Assembly: GCA_030562195.1 (NCBI GenBank)
Contig: CM060202.1
Location: 32,106,599-32,170,598, forward strand
Length of the DNA stretch: 64,000 nucleotides
Reading direction: 5' to 3'
From: Nipponacmea schrenckii
Taxonomy: Eukaryota; Mollusca; Gastropoda; Lottiidae
The notes under the pieces: model-generated
Told to the model about the DNA's origin: nothing
The model's input: the letters and a program-made list of their open reading frames with translations, nothing else
The model's database searches: none
Made by a program: the position numbers and the translations under genes
Part shown: piece by piece, positions 11,586 to 23,550 of the stretch
Position numbering within the stretch: the first letter of the stretch is position 1
Layout of the letters: every line of letters begins with the position of its first letter

Positions 11586-11772
11586 TGTTCTGAATGTTTT
11601 AGAATGAACGAATGTTTCCGAATGTTTTTTATGTTGTTTTTTGATCGGTGTTACCGAATGAGTGTAGAAAAAATGTACGATGAATAGAATATGGCGGAAT
11701 AAACAAACTTAGATTAGATTAGTGCTTATTTCTTATAACTAGTTTCGCTTTTAGTCTGTGTAGTCAGAAACA
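11586..11772 (+). repeat. 3' LTR of BEL copy 1
   Basis: 187 bp, TGTTCTGAATG to CAGAAACA, nearly identical to the SINE-free 5' LTR, preceded by the polypurine tract at 11573-11585. Confidence 0.85.
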
Positions 11773-12380
11773 CTGACATGAAAAAATATAATTATTGCAT
11801 TCTCTATAACACTTTTTGTGTACAAAGCATTTAGTACATATGTAGATGAAGATTCAACATCAAGCGAAGTTCCCGGACATATAATGGCGGACAAGGCTCC
11901 TTAAAGACCAGTGATCACATGATCAATAGACACTCTGGCTTCTATATATAACTGTATGATGATAACCGATCTCACAAGCAATATCTTCTCCAAGGGAGGT
12001 AATTCAACAATACTGGGAGATAAATTCAAAGTCCAATCATAGCGAGAAAACTCTACATACTTCATGCAACTAATAATGGTAAGTTTCCAATCTGGATGGT
12101 TCATGAAAACAAAATCAATGCGAATGAACACTCGTCAAAAAATAACCTTGAAATGGCTGCTGCGTAGTTCTTGCGTTTCAAATCATGGCCTACCGTAATA
12201 TATCAAATAAATAACATTATAACCTTCTTAAACGGATGTTGAGTCCAGCTGCCAGTCCGAGTCTAAAATTGGCATGAATTGTTTAAAAAGACGCATAAGT
12301 TTCTTGAGAGAGGACAACCGCTACATTAAGTATACCAATCGCTGGAATTTCCAAAGGCGGATAGAAAAATTAACAATGTG
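11773..12380. repeat. Composite module Q (left-arm copy)
   Basis: Non-coding block joining module P to the CR1-like relic. It recurs at 14800-15256 plus 16097-16195 (inverted, interrupted by a fold-back element), 31101-31340 (deleted), 36120-36490 and 45270-45830. Only short chance frames occur. Confidence 0.55.
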
Positions 12381-13226
12381 TATAAATCCGGCGCTAAAGC
12401 TGACCCTATAATTACAGACCAATTTATGTGTTATCTAGGGTTTCTAAACCGCTTGAAAGACATTATTCAAAACATATAAATAATTTCTTAAATAATAATA
12501 ACTTATTGTATTCGCATCAATCTGGTTTTATACAAATAGTTCTTATCAAACAGCTCTGACTAACACAATAATTGAAAACGTTTATGATGCAGTAAATGAT
12601 AATCTTATTTATATAACCGTAACGTTGGTCGGAGACCTATATTATTGAAATAAACTATTTATTTATATCTATTTATATTTATACAGTTCTAGTCTTATGG
12701 TTGGTTTTATTTTCCTTGATTTTACAAAAGCATTTGATATGATACCCATGAGATAGTTATTGAAAAACTAAAACTATACAATTTTTCGAATGCATTAATA
12801 ACCTTCATAAATTGTTACTTATCGAAGCGTTGTTACGTCAATGGAACTCTTTCATCTTCTCGCAGTATAAAGTATGGAGTTAAAACAAGGATCAATTGTA
12901 GGTCACTTTTGTTTAATCTTTATATTAATGATTTACCATTGCATATTAACTCTAACTGTGATCTTTTTGCGGATGATACTACGATTTATACTTCTGGTAA
13001 ATCGGTTACTGACATACGATTAAAATAAATTGCAAGAAGATACTGATGCAGTCTTAAACTGGTGTTCTTTTAACATCGTGATTTTAAATGAAAATAAAAC
13101 CAAATGTATGTTAATTACAACTGCTCAAAAAATAAGATATTCAGCAGATTTATCAATTGAACTTAATAATCAATTTATTGAACAAGTTGAAAACTTTAAA
13201 TTACTAGGTGTAATAAAATCTCTCAT
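12380..13226 (+). pseudogene. CR1-like RT relic, left-arm copy
   Basis: Across shifting frames it reads YKSGAKSDP, SRVSKPLERH, SHQSGFIQI, LIFLDFTKAFD-like sequence, a degenerate VPQGS region near 12880, LLFNLYINDLPLH, FADDTTIYTSGKS and a thumb with KTKCMLITTAQK. This is the order of the CR1/Jockey-type RT and matches the intact ORF2 at 52380-55199. A short insert at 12612-12694 interrupts it. The copy stops at the first gap. The mirrored copy is 13727-14790. Confidence 0.75.
12612..12694. mobile_element. Short AT-rich insert in the CR1-like relic
   Basis: About 83 bp absent from the homologous position in the right arm (near 14530) and in the 46-kb copy (near 46100). TCTTA lies on both sides, a possible target duplication. 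Its end ACAGTTCTAG matches the inner end of the larger insert at 28497-30657 at the same place in another copy. Confidence 0.45.
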
Positions 13227-13726
13227 NNNNNNNNNNNNNNNNNNNNNNNNNNNNNNNNNNNNNNNNNNNNNNNNNNNNNNNNNNNNNNNNNNNNNNNNNN
13301 NNNNNNNNNNNNNNNNNNNNNNNNNNNNNNNNNNNNNNNNNNNNNNNNNNNNNNNNNNNNNNNNNNNNNNNNNNNNNNNNNNNNNNNNNNNNNNNNNNNN
13401 NNNNNNNNNNNNNNNNNNNNNNNNNNNNNNNNNNNNNNNNNNNNNNNNNNNNNNNNNNNNNNNNNNNNNNNNNNNNNNNNNNNNNNNNNNNNNNNNNNNN
13501 NNNNNNNNNNNNNNNNNNNNNNNNNNNNNNNNNNNNNNNNNNNNNNNNNNNNNNNNNNNNNNNNNNNNNNNNNNNNNNNNNNNNNNNNNNNNNNNNNNNN
13601 NNNNNNNNNNNNNNNNNNNNNNNNNNNNNNNNNNNNNNNNNNNNNNNNNNNNNNNNNNNNNNNNNNNNNNNNNNNNNNNNNNNNNNNNNNNNNNNNNNNN
13701 NNNNNNNNNNNNNNNNNNNNNNNNNN
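13227..13726. other. Scaffold gap (500 N)
   Basis: Round-number N run at the centre of the inverted duplication; true length unknown. Frames drawn through it are meaningless. Confidence 0.99.
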
Positions 13727-14790
13727 AATTAAAAATTATGCCTGGTTTTAATGTCAAAAATATTAAGTATTATACTTAAGACCAAGAATTAATTTAAAAG
13801 CAATTTTTTGTTGCCTATGTAATATATCGGCCGATGCAATGTCGTGCGAATCCCAAATAGTTGAACAATAATCCAAATATAACTGAAAGTGACATTTATA
13901 AAAAATAGATCTATAGTTTTCAGGCATGATCTTTCTTAACTGTCGCAGTTGAAATAACTTAGTATTTAAAATTTTAGAAACGAACTTTACGTGTGGAGTC
14001 CATGAGAGATTTTGATACACCTATTAATTTAAAGTTTTCAACTTGTTCAATTAATTGATTATTAAGTTCAATTGATAAATCTGCTGAATATCTTATTTTT
14101 TGAGCAGTTGTAATTAACATACATTTGGTTTTATTTTCATTTAAAATCACGATGTTAAAAGAACACCAGTTTAAGACTGCATCAGTATCTTCCTGCAATT
14201 TTAATAGTTTGTCAGTAACCGATTTACCAGAAGTATAAATCGTAGTATCATCCGTAAAAAGATCACTGTCAGAGTTAATATGCAATGGTAAATCATTAAT
14301 ATAAAGATTAAACAACAAGGGACCTAAAATTGATCCTTGTGGTACTCCATACTTTATACTGCGAGAAGACGAAAGAGTTCCATTGACGTAACAACGCTTC
14401 GATAAGTAACAATTTATGAAGGTTATTAATGCATTCGAAAAATTGTATAGTTTTAGTTTTTCAATAACTATCTCATGGGTATCATATCAAATGCTTTTGT
14501 AAAATCAAGGAAAATAAAACCAACCATAAGATTATCATTTACTGCATCATAAACGTTTTCAATTATTATGTTAGTCAGAGCTGTTTGACAAGAACTATTT
14601 GTATAAAACCAGATTGATGCGAATACAATAACTTATTATTATTTAAGAAATTATTTATATGTTTTGAATAATGTCTTTCAAGCGGTTTAGAAACCCTAGA
14701 TAATACATAAATTGGTCTATAATTATAGGGTCAGATTTAGCGCCGGATTTATACACATTGTTAATTTTTCTATCCGCCTTTGGAAATTCC
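13727..14790 (-). pseudogene. CR1-like RT relic, right-arm copy
   Basis: Reverse complement of 12380-13226 plus the further C-terminal part: NLSWTPHVKFVSKIL, FQLRQLRKIMPENY, YLDYCSTIWDSHDIAS, LHRQQKIAFKLILG (13763-14020), the RT-thumb tail typical of CR1/Jockey elements. FTDDTTIY replaces FADDTTIY at about 14250. Broken by stops and frame changes. Confidence 0.75.
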
Positions 14791-15256
14791 AGCGATTGGT
14801 ATACTTAATGTAGCGGTTGTCCTCTCTCAAGAAAGTTATGCGTCTTTTTAAACACTTGATGCCAATTTTCGACTCGGAATGGCAGCTGGACTCGACATCC
14901 GTTTAAGAAGGTTATAATGTTATTTATTTGATATATTACGGTAGGCCATGATTTGAAACGCACGAACTACGCAGCAGCCATTTCAATTTTATTTTTTGAC
15001 GAGTGTTCATTCGCATTGATTTTGTTTTCATGAACCATCCAGATTGGAAACTTACCATTATTAATTGCATGAAGTATGTAAATTTTTTCTCCCTGTGATT
15101 AGACATTGAGTTTATCTCCCTGTATTGTTGAATTACCTCCCTTGGAGAAGATATTGCTTGTGAGATCGGTTATCATCATACAGTTATATATAGAAGCCAG
15201 AGTGTCTATTGATCATGTGATCACTGGCCTTTAAGGAGCCAAGTCCGCCATTATAA
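14791..15256. repeat. Composite module Q (right-arm copy, first part)
   Basis: Inverted counterpart of 11880-12340. It ends at CATTATAA where the fold-back element inserted and continues at 16097. No gene. Confidence 0.6.
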
Positions 15257-16096
15257 GGGGTGGGTTTCAAAAGCCTACCGCCAACCGCTGCCAACCGGCC
15301 TACCGGAAGGAAAAAAATGCGCCAAAATAGATATTGTTAAATTTAAGGATCGTAGATTTTCATACAATAAAACGAAACTATTCAATTTGACGGAAATTTT
15401 GTTGACGTCAAAATTATGGAATCAAAATTAAACGAAAAAAATAAATATTTTCTTTTCGTGTTCAGCGATGTTTTTCTTCACATTAACTGATACAATCCAT
15501 GCCAAAAAAGCAATAATCTAATTTGTATTCAAATGGGACACACAATTAACAGTAAAAGTACCCTTAAATCTTTTTTAAATGATCACGACAGGAAGGTCGT
15601 TTGTTTCAGAGTTACTTCCCTTAATTTATTTATTTAACGTCGTCATGCCGACAACGTTAAATAAATAAATTAAGGGAAGTAACTCTGAAACAAACGACTT
15701 TCCTGTCCTTCTTCCATCTTTTAGAATTTTTTCAAAGTTAATCCTTGACGTAGACTATAATAATTCTGCGAATGCTCCTCCTGTTAATCCAACCAAATCA
15801 GCAGTATATTTAGTTGATAAAACGCTTCACCAAGACTGGAACACACTTTCAGCACTTGGTAAAAGAAAGAAATCGCTGAACACGAAAATAAAAATTTATT
15901 TTTTTCGTTTCATTCTTAAGATAATTTTGATTCCATAATTTTGACGTCAACAAAAATTCCGTCAAATTAAATAGTTTCGTTTTATTGTATGAAAATCTAC
16001 GATCCTTACATTTAACAATACCAATTTTGGCGCCTTTTTTTTGCTATCGGTAGGCCGGTTGGCAGCGGTTGGCGGTAGGCTTTTGAAACCCACCCC
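15257..16096. mobile_element. 840-bp fold-back DNA transposon (non-autonomous)
   Basis: Ends are inverted copies starting GGGGTGGGTTTCAAAAGCCT; identity is near perfect for about 48 bp and continues imperfectly to about 230 bp on each side. ATTATAA (or CATTATAA, as the boundary base is ambiguous) is duplicated on both flanks, and the left arm near 11880 shows the uninserted site. A TSD of 7-8 bp fits hAT-like or similar elements, but the superfamily cannot be told from ends alone. The interior holds a second hairpin and a roughly 50-codon open stretch (15745-15870, DYNNSANAPPVNPTKS) of unknown origin. Confidence 0.8.
15587..15707. repeat. Internal hairpin of the fold-back element
   Basis: Two 54-bp arms (15587-15640 and 15654-15707) with one mismatch around a 13-base loop CGTCATGCCGACA. 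It is separate from the terminal inverted repeats. Confidence 0.85.
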
Positions 16097-16195
16097 ATTA
16101 TAAGTCCGAGAACTTCGCTTGATGTTGAATCTTCATCTACATATGTACTAAATGCTTTGTACACAAAAAGTGTTATAGAGAATGCAATAATTATA
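16097..16195. repeat. Composite module Q (right-arm copy, second part)
   Basis: Counterpart of 11790-11880. It joins the BEL 3' LTR with a small deletion that removed about 12 LTR bases and the adjoining flank. Confidence 0.55.
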
Positions 16196-16370
16196 CACAG
16201 ACTAAAAGCGAAACTAGTTATAAGAAATAAGCACTAATCTAATCTAAGTTTGTTTATTCCGCCATATTCTATTCATCGTACATTTTTTCTACACTCATTC
16301 GGTAACACCGATCAAAAAACAACATAACAAACATTCGGAAACATTCGTTCATTCTAAAACATTCAGAACA
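16196..16370 (-). repeat. 3' LTR of BEL copy 2, end-truncated
   Basis: Matches 11586-11760 inverted; the last dozen bases (TAGTCAGAAACA end) are missing by deletion. Confidence 0.8.
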
Positions 16371-16542
16371 CACTCCCCTCCTTGATGAGACCAAGGGGAA
16401 CATCAATTCCAAATAATTGAAGCTAATTTATAATACAAAAGAGTGAAATCGAAACATAGAATCTAAAATTCTCTATTACAAAATACAGATATAATAAGCC
16501 TCTAGCTTCGAAAGTATTCTAATTATATGCTATTACAATTAT

Positions 16543-19500
16543 CTAAGCATCTAAAGGACAAAGTTTATGAACTGGGCGAGTACATTATTACCAACTTTTA
16601 ATTGGACAACGCGAATGTGCCCATCCGATCCCGGGAATGTCTTAATAACTCGTCCTATTGGCCATTTACCACGAGAGATCTGGGGGTCTATAACCAATAC
16701 AACATCGTCTATGTTTATGTCTTTACTAGCAGAAGTCCACTTTTTGCGAGAGTTCAATGTAGGTAAAAATTCTCTAAGCCATCTTGTCCAAAAATGTTTA
16801 ATTAAATCTTGAACACGACGCCATCTCTTGCGAGGGTTAAATTGTAAGTCATTGATACAATCTGGGGCTAATTCGCCGCTACATTGTCCAAATTAAAAAG
16901 TGATTCGGTGTTAAAACAGGTTCATCTAAATCGTCACAAAACATAACATAAAGGTCTAGAATTCATAAGTCCTTCAACATGAACTATAGCACTTAATAGT
17001 TCTTCATCTGTGATATCAGCTTGTCCAAGAATAGCTAATAGTCCTTTTTTAGCTGATTTAATCATCGATTCAAATACTCCTCCAAAATGGGGTGCCAAGG
17101 GGGGGTTGAAAGTCCACCAATACCACTATGGGCTAAAGTAGTACCTATTTTGTCAGCATCTAAACAAGAACAGTTCTCTAAGTTCACGTTCCGCACCTTT
17201 GAAATTTGTTCCATTATCGGATACAATTTGAATAGGTTTGCCTCTTGCTTACAAAATGATCAAGGCAAAAGGAAACTATCTGTATCTAAATTCCACGAAA
17301 GTTCCAAATGAACTGCTCTTGAAGCTAAGCATGTGATAAACATAACTTTTTTCTACTTTTCCAAGACCTTGTTTTGTCAAATAGGGTCCAGCATAGTCCA
17401 ATCCTACCCTTGCAAAGGCACTTAAGGGATTTCCCAAACGAATTTCGGAAGCGGCGCCATTATCTGACCTGCTGGTTTTCTGTTCCTGCGACGACATAAA
17501 TCAAACTTGAACTAAAATTCTAGCACGAAAAATCCAGATTTAGCTCTAAAGATCTGCTAAAGTATTCGAAGTTCCACTATGTGATTACTGAGTTCGTGAT
17601 AATGTGTAACTATGAGACGTGATATTTCACTGTTCTTTGGCAAAATAATAGGATGTTTTGCATCATAAGACACAAGTTCGGCTCTTTGAAGGCGACCACT
17701 AACTCGAAGTACTCCATTATCTAAAAAAGGCTGAAAGGTAGAAAGTTTCGATGTTTTTACAGGATTGCCCTTCCTAATACAAGTTATTTCTTCAAAAAAG
17801 GCATCCAACTGAGCATATTTAATCCAATAATCTTAGATTCCTTTAGTTCTTGTACACAGCCTGTTAAGGTTACGATCATCTTTGGGTTTACGAATGTTAC
17901 CAATGAAACGAAGAATCCACGCTGTTACACGTTTAAGATTAATCCATTTTGAATATCTTGACGGTTCTAAACGTCCTAAGTCAAAATTAACTGTTACAAA
18001 TGCAAGACTTTTCTTCTCGCGAATTTCTTGAAACACATCTTCTGAAGGCTGGGTTGGCTCGTTACAAGGCCATTCACAAGGATCTTTATTAAGAAAACAT
18101 GGTCCATGCCACCATAAAGCATTGTCAGCTAAGTCCACTACAAAACGTCCACGTGTGGCTAAGTCTGCGCTGTTCTGTTTAGTTGGAACATGACGCCAAC
18201 TCTGGGGATCGGAATACTGATGTATCTCCCCAACTCGGTTTGACACAAAAGGCTTATAAGTTCTAGATTCTCCTCTAATCCAAAATAAAACATTCTGGCT
18301 GTCACTCCAATAAGTAACTTGACCAGCGTCTATTTCTAATACTTTACTAAGAGTTTGAGTTAACCTAAGGCCTAATACGGCTGCACAAAGTTCTAACTTT
18401 GGGATTGAAATTACTTTAAGGGGCGTAACTCTAGTTTTGGCAGATATTAAATTAACTGTTACAGAATTATCTTGATAAACACAACGTAAATAACTAGCTG
18501 CAGCATAAGCTGCTTCTGAAGAATCAACAAAAGTATGAATTGATTTCTGAACTACATTATGTGACTTGGAAACTAAACACCTGTCAATTTGAATCTGTCC
18601 AAGGAGAGATAACTCACTAAACCAATTATTCCACAAGACACATAAATCATCTGGCAATAACTGATCCCAATCTATTCCTCTAACCCATGTTTGTTGAATA
18701 CCTATCTTAGCCCTAATGGTATAAGGAGCTAAAAGATTGAGAGGGTCAAATAAAGTTGCTGTTCTACTCACAACAAACCTTTTTGTCAATTCTATAGAAC
18801 TATCTATTTTTCTAACATCAAATGAAAAACAATCTGAACCAGCTTTCCACAGAATACCTAAAGTTTTAACTGAAAATGAATCAACATCTCTTAATGACAA
18901 ATTTGAAGCTCGATCACTGACTGGGACATCCTCTAAAACTTTGGGACTATTTGAAAGCCATTTTCTTATATTAAATCCACCTTTACTTAGTAAATCTGAA
19001 ATCTCATGTCGAAGTTCTACTGCTTCTGAAACTGAATTTGCATCTAATAAATAATCAACATACATTGAATTTAAAATAGACTCTGAACCTAATCTATAAC
19101 TATCTTTGAAAGTCAAGGCATGTTCCCTTAGGACTAAATTAGACAAGAATGGGGATGATGTATTACCGAAAACTAACCTCTGATACTCAAAAACTCGAAA
19201 TTCAACTGATTGGCCTAATTCCCTCCATAGAAATCTATGGAACTGCCTATCTTCTGATTTCATACATATTTGCATAAACATTTCAGTAATATCTGCAGCA
19301 ACTGCTATTGGTCTTCTTCTAAACCTTAATAGAACATCTAATAATTCTCTATGTAACTTTGGACCTGCATTAATACCATCATTCAATGACTTATTATTAA
19401 ACTTAGAAGCAGCATCCATAACTATTCTAACTTTAGTTGTATCCTTATCTAATCTTACGACAGGAAAATGAGGTAAATACCAAGTTCTATCAGTATCTAG

Positions 19501-21686
19501 TTTACATGGCACAACTTCTTTGACATAACCTTTTTTTATATGATCTAAAATAATTCTACAATATTCTAAAGCAACTTCAGGTCTATTCTTTAAGGAACGT
19601 TCTAAATTCTCTAATCTACATTTAGCTATTTCAAAATTATTAATTAACTTTGGCTCATCTTCCTTCCAAGGAATTTCAACACTGTATCTACCTTCAAATT
19701 CAAGAGAAGATCTGGTCTTTGCATATAGTTTGCTATCTGATTCAGACAAAGGGTTGGATCTTATGCCCTCATTTTCCAACTCCCACATCTGCCTAAGCAA
19801 TAAGTCAGTTTCACCACCCCTACAGAAAAAGGTGTGAGCAAAATGATTTGTCGAACTTGGTGATTGAGAATCACTCAAAGGACCTACACACGTGTAAGCC
19901 TTGCCACTGGCTCTTTGCTACTACCTGCAATTTCAGTAATACTTCTATGTACCTCTGTACAGTTCAAACCAATCAAAATGCCTATTCTAGTATCTACAAT
20001 CTTAGGAAAATTTATACCTTTTAAATGGGGCCAATTTTTACCTGCCTCAGTCCAATCTATAGCTGGCATGTTACCTGTTACATCTCTAACAGTGAAAGCT
20101 TCTAAATCTAAATATTTCGTCTGACCACCTAAAACTGACACATTTAACTTAGTCTGTGTACCTGAAAGTCTAAGAATATTCTGAGCATTATCAATAACAT
20201 ATGAGTCAGTTGAGCATTCATCAAGCAATGCTGTAACATTGAAATAGCCATAATCACTTTCTAAAACTACTGGGACAGTTCTAAATGAATAGCTAATATT
20301 ATTTACAGAAGCAGAATGGTGAGTATAAGCATCTACTTGACCTGAAATAGGGGGTGTGGGATTATAAGCATTTAATTTTACTGGACCTGAACTAAGGGGT
20401 GTGGAAGTCTCAAAATGCAAGAGACTATGATGAGTACGATTACAATTATTAACTTCACATCTATGGGAAGGAGAGCAATTAAGGCCTTTGTGCATGCCTG
20501 ATAAACATCTAAAACAAATATTTGTGTCTCTAGCAACTCGCCATCTTTCTGAGACTGGTAAGCGATTAAAGTCTGAGCAATCAGTAAGGCGATGTGGACC
20601 ATTACATAAGTAACACTTCAATTTCTCAGATGAATTTCGAGCAGTTGTAAATGTTCGAGATCGACTGGGTTTCTCTGTCTGAGATAATATGCCGTCTGCT
20701 TCTTCTTGGGCTTCAATTCTTAATCTAACTTCAGTTGCTAACCATTCATGTAGATTCTCTAAATTCTCTTCTTTTTCCTCTACAGCTATCCATCTTTTAT
20801 AATGTGTAATATTTCCTGTTGACAGTTTTCCCCTGGCTATGCTGTAAAACATGGAGTTCTGCTGGAACTCTTCAACTCTACCAGCTTCTTTCAATGAAAT
20901 TATAGATAATTCTAATTTGTCTGAAAATTCTTCTATGTTCTTCACATTATTGAAGTTGACCTGTTTCATGTGTTGAATGGAATGCAAATGTCTCAAAAAA
21001 TCTCGGCGCTTTCCACCATATTTTTCATCCAATCTTTTGCATGCAGCTTTATAGCCTATTGAACTGGCAGGAAATCCTTCTATAGCTTGTAAGGCATCCC
21101 CTTCTAAATACTGCCTGAGCTGTAGCATCTTGTAGCTGTCACTACAACTTAACCGATCCACAACTTGAGCAAAAGTCTCTTTAAATATTGGATAATCATT
21201 TTTGTGGCCCCTGAATCTTGGAATTCCAACTCTTTTTAATTGCTGGAACATATCTCTATCTATTTGTTTGTGGTCTGAGTATGTTCTGGTTGGGGGAAGT
21301 AAGTGGGTCGTTTCGTACCATCTTCATGATCTTCAGTTTGGAATACAATTTTCGATAACAATTCTGTTGCTTTTAGAACTACATCTTTGATATAATCTTC
21401 GCCACATTGCTCTAATTCATCTTCATATTTTCCCTCGTCTTTATCACACAGTTGCAACAACACCTCAGAAAGTTCTTCGTGACATTTCAAAATAAATTCT
21501 AACGCACCTTTCACTTCTTCAGGATTGGCCTCTAAGCCTTTTTAAAGTTAGAGCTAATATCGAAATTTTACCTCTTGTAATCTGCGTTTTCAATCTACGT
21601 TTCCGTTTAATGAAAAAGTTCAACTTGTCGTTTTCTTCTGATGGTGGGTCGACCACGCCTGACGAATCGTCTCCACGTGCACTCAT
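16543..21686 (-). pseudogene. BEL/Pao gag-pol polyprotein, copy 2 (broken)
   Basis: Same domain order as copy 1. Long open parts are 19884-21251 (gag, zinc knuckles, protease) and 17833-19878 (end of protease, RT, RNase H, start of the integrase linker). The RT box reads SMYVDYLLD at about 19045: the second catalytic Asp of YVDD is Tyr, so polymerase activity would be lost even if the frames were open. Other damage: a 30-codon-scale deletion in the protease linker near 20110, a truncated junction near 19880, a frame break near 17830, loss of several integrase segments at 17400-17560 and 16880-16960, and a start-region break near 21540. It retains sequence that copy 1 lost at 8485 and 9350. 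Confidence 0.87.
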
Positions 21687-21788
21687 TTTTCTAAGCCCAT
21701 CACTAATTTCTTCTAATTTCTAATTCGGTACTAACTGGAAGCGTCTAAATGTCTATACTAATGGAAAACCACGCTCTGCTACCAAAAA

Positions 21789-21970
21789 AGTTTCTTACTA
21801 CACAGACTAAAAACGAAACTAGTTATAAGAAATAAGCACTAATCTAAGTTTGTTTATTCCGCCATATTCTATTTATCGTACATTTTTTCTACACTCATTC
21901 GGTAACACCGATCAAAAAACAACATAACAAACATTCGGAAACATTTGTTCATTCTAAAACATTCAGAACA
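21789..21970 (-). repeat. 5' LTR of BEL copy 2
   Basis: 182 bp, inverted, ending ATTCAGAACA at 21970; a base change alters its inner terminus (TG to AG). Confidence 0.8.
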
Positions 21971-22258
21971 GTCCGTCTCTACAAATGCATCACTGACAAG
22001 GGGAAACCGAGTTGAAAAATCCGAATGTTCATCTCGTGAAAACAAGTGAGATGCAATGAACGTCGCGCATTAATTGGTAATGTCAGCATATATTGGAAGG
22101 ATGATTAGACTTTACTTGAATCTACCGTGGAAAAAAGAATCCCTCTCACATCGTCCCTTCCCTTATCATGCCTTCCCCATTTTGTTCCGATCTATTACCT
22201 CAATTGGTAAGGGGAAATATGGGAAGACACCTGTAAATTCCAATTCGACACAGTTTGA
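21971..22258. repeat. Composite module P (right-arm copy, first part)
   Basis: Inverted counterpart of 5200-5483, cut by the DUF7869-type transposon and resumed at 26129. Confidence 0.65.
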
Positions 22259-22289
22259 CGTCACCTCAGTTCTATAATGTTCTATCTCC
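22259..22289 (+). repeat. Left terminal inverted repeat
   Basis: 31 bp, one mismatch (T/G at position 12) to 26098-26128 reversed. The inner half TCTATAATGTTCTATCTCC is the motif repeated subterminally. Confidence 0.85.
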
Positions 22290-22338
22290 ACTTTTTGAAA
22301 AAAATGAGTTATGGGTACCGTTGAAATCAGCTCGAAAA

Positions 22339-22349
22339 GTTCTATCTCC
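22339..22349 (+). promoter_or_regulatory. Subterminal TIR-motif copy (left, 1)
   Basis: GTTCTATCTCC, identical to the inner end of the left TIR. Confidence 0.5.
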
Positions 22350-22442
22350 TAATGATATTGTAAATGTGTATGTCCATGTCCATACAGAAATACATGCTAT
22401 ATAAGTATAGTTTATATCCATTATATGTATTAAATTTATTTC

Positions 22443-22459
22443 CATAATGTTCTATGTCC
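22443..22459 (+). promoter_or_regulatory. Subterminal TIR-motif copy (left, 2)
   Basis: CATAATGTTCTATGTCC, one change from the TIR motif; same orientation. Confidence 0.5.
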
Positions 22460-22707
22460 TTAAACCAATCAGCATAAAGAATTTTAATCACGTGACATGA
22501 AATCAACTAAAAGTTCTCTTTCTTTAATTTGCCTGGACAAATTTCCACATGGTGTGATTTTGAAAAGGATTTTTTTGAATTTAAAAGGATGTAAAGTATG
22601 TTTTATGAATTTAAATGTTAAAAAACATTATAATATAGAAAATAATATTTATTTTGAAAGAATTATAATTAATTTCATGCCAATAAAAACTGGACAAAAA
22701 TTTTCAT

Positions 22708-22725
22708 GGATATAGAACAGTATAG
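22708..22725 (-). promoter_or_regulatory. Subterminal TIR-motif copy (left, 3, inverted)
   Basis: GGATATAGAACAGTATAG, the inverted form of the motif with two changes. Confidence 0.4.
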
Positions 22726-22814
22726 CTCTAACCAGATATCAACTTTTGCAATACACGTTATATTCTGTATCAGAAACATAGATTTTTTTAATAAATTTTA
22801 TTTTCAAATTTCAG

Positions 22815-23550
22815 ACTTAATCAACTAGAAAACCTTCCTGACTTGCCCCTAATACACATATTTTCATATCTAAGACTTCCTGACTTAATATTAGTGGTGA
22901 ACAGAGTTTGCAAACGGTTTAATCACATCATTTCAACAAGTTCCGTTCTATGGCAAGAATTTATATTTGACTTTAGACTTGAACTCTTAGAAGAAGATTT
23001 AGAATATATATTTTCTAAAGGTTATCAATTCAAAACTTTTGATTGTGGCCGGGCTAAATACTTATGTGAACTGGCAGATGTAGATTATTATTTTACAAAT
23101 GGACTTTGCCAATCTTCAGCACTAAGTTGGTTAAACCTTTCAGGATCCATTTTATCTACAACTTCCTTTCTTAAATATCTGCCTAATCTTGCATTTTTGG
23201 ATCTGTCTGAAACACCTAATTTACACAATTGTGATTTTCATGTTATAAAGAATTGTCCAAAACTAGTTCAACTCTATTTATCGTTTTGTGATGTTGAAAT
23301 AGATACAATAATTGAAGTTTGCATACATCTTAATTCTATTAAGACACTAGATATTTCTGGAATTCAAATTAACTTGGAACAATGTGTTCAACTCTTACAT
23401 CATACTTATGATACACTTACATGCTGCATGTTAAATAACCCCAGATATTTAACTATAAGGGAATTTTTTGTGTTAATAGAACTAAATTACAAGAGCTGTC
23501 GATTTTTTATCCTCAGACTTGACAAGTATGGACACCAAATTTGGAGTTAA
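22815..23550 (+). CDS. F-box/LRR protein, 5' end incomplete
   Basis: After an acceptor-like TTTCAAATTTCAG (22814) the frame reads LPDLPLIHIFSYLRLPDL, then VVNRVCKRFNHII and LWQEFIF: a canonical F-box of about 40 residues, the Skp1-binding part of SCF ubiquitin ligases. Leucine-rich repeats follow (LSWLNLSGSIL, LAFLDLSETPNL, LVQLYLSFCDV, IKTLDISG). No ATG precedes the F-box in frame (a stop lies at 22792), so an upstream exon must supply the start or the gene is truncated. Near 23490 the plus-one frame reads TKLQELSIFYPQT, more LRR-like than the annotated tail, so the 3' end may carry a frameshift. It overlaps the next gene by 23 bp. F-box genes are not standard transposon cargo; it could be captured host sequence. 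Confidence 0.75.

Larger units (their letters stand above)
5484..11772 (+). mobile_element. BEL/Pao LTR retrotransposon, copy 1
   Basis: Bounded by LTRs that start TGTTCTGAATG and end CAGAAACA (5484-6054 and 11586-11772), with a primer-binding site right after the 5' LTR and a purine-rich tract AAGGAGGGGAGTG just before the 3' LTR. Flanking pentamers CGGAC and CTGAC look like a 5-bp target duplication with one change, the size usual for BEL. Uninserted versions of the site are seen near 45268 and, inverted, near 36490. A SINE sits in the 5' LTR. Confidence 0.85.
16196..21970 (-). mobile_element. BEL/Pao LTR retrotransposon, copy 2 (inverted)
   Basis: Mirror of copy 1: 5' LTR at 21789-21970, 3' LTR at 16196-16370 with its terminal bases deleted, primer-binding site near 21770-21786 and purine tract near 16371-16383. 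No SINE in its LTRs. Shared flanks show that it was copied together with its surroundings rather than by a second retrotransposition. Confidence 0.85.

Noticed and set aside
13030..13779. Frames crossing the first gap
   Set aside because: Residues over 13227-13726 are unknown; both ends are CR1-like RT on opposite strands.
22497..22715. 72-codon frame upstream of the F-box gene
   Set aside because: No motif, AT-driven; a possible 5' exon of the F-box gene could not be supported.
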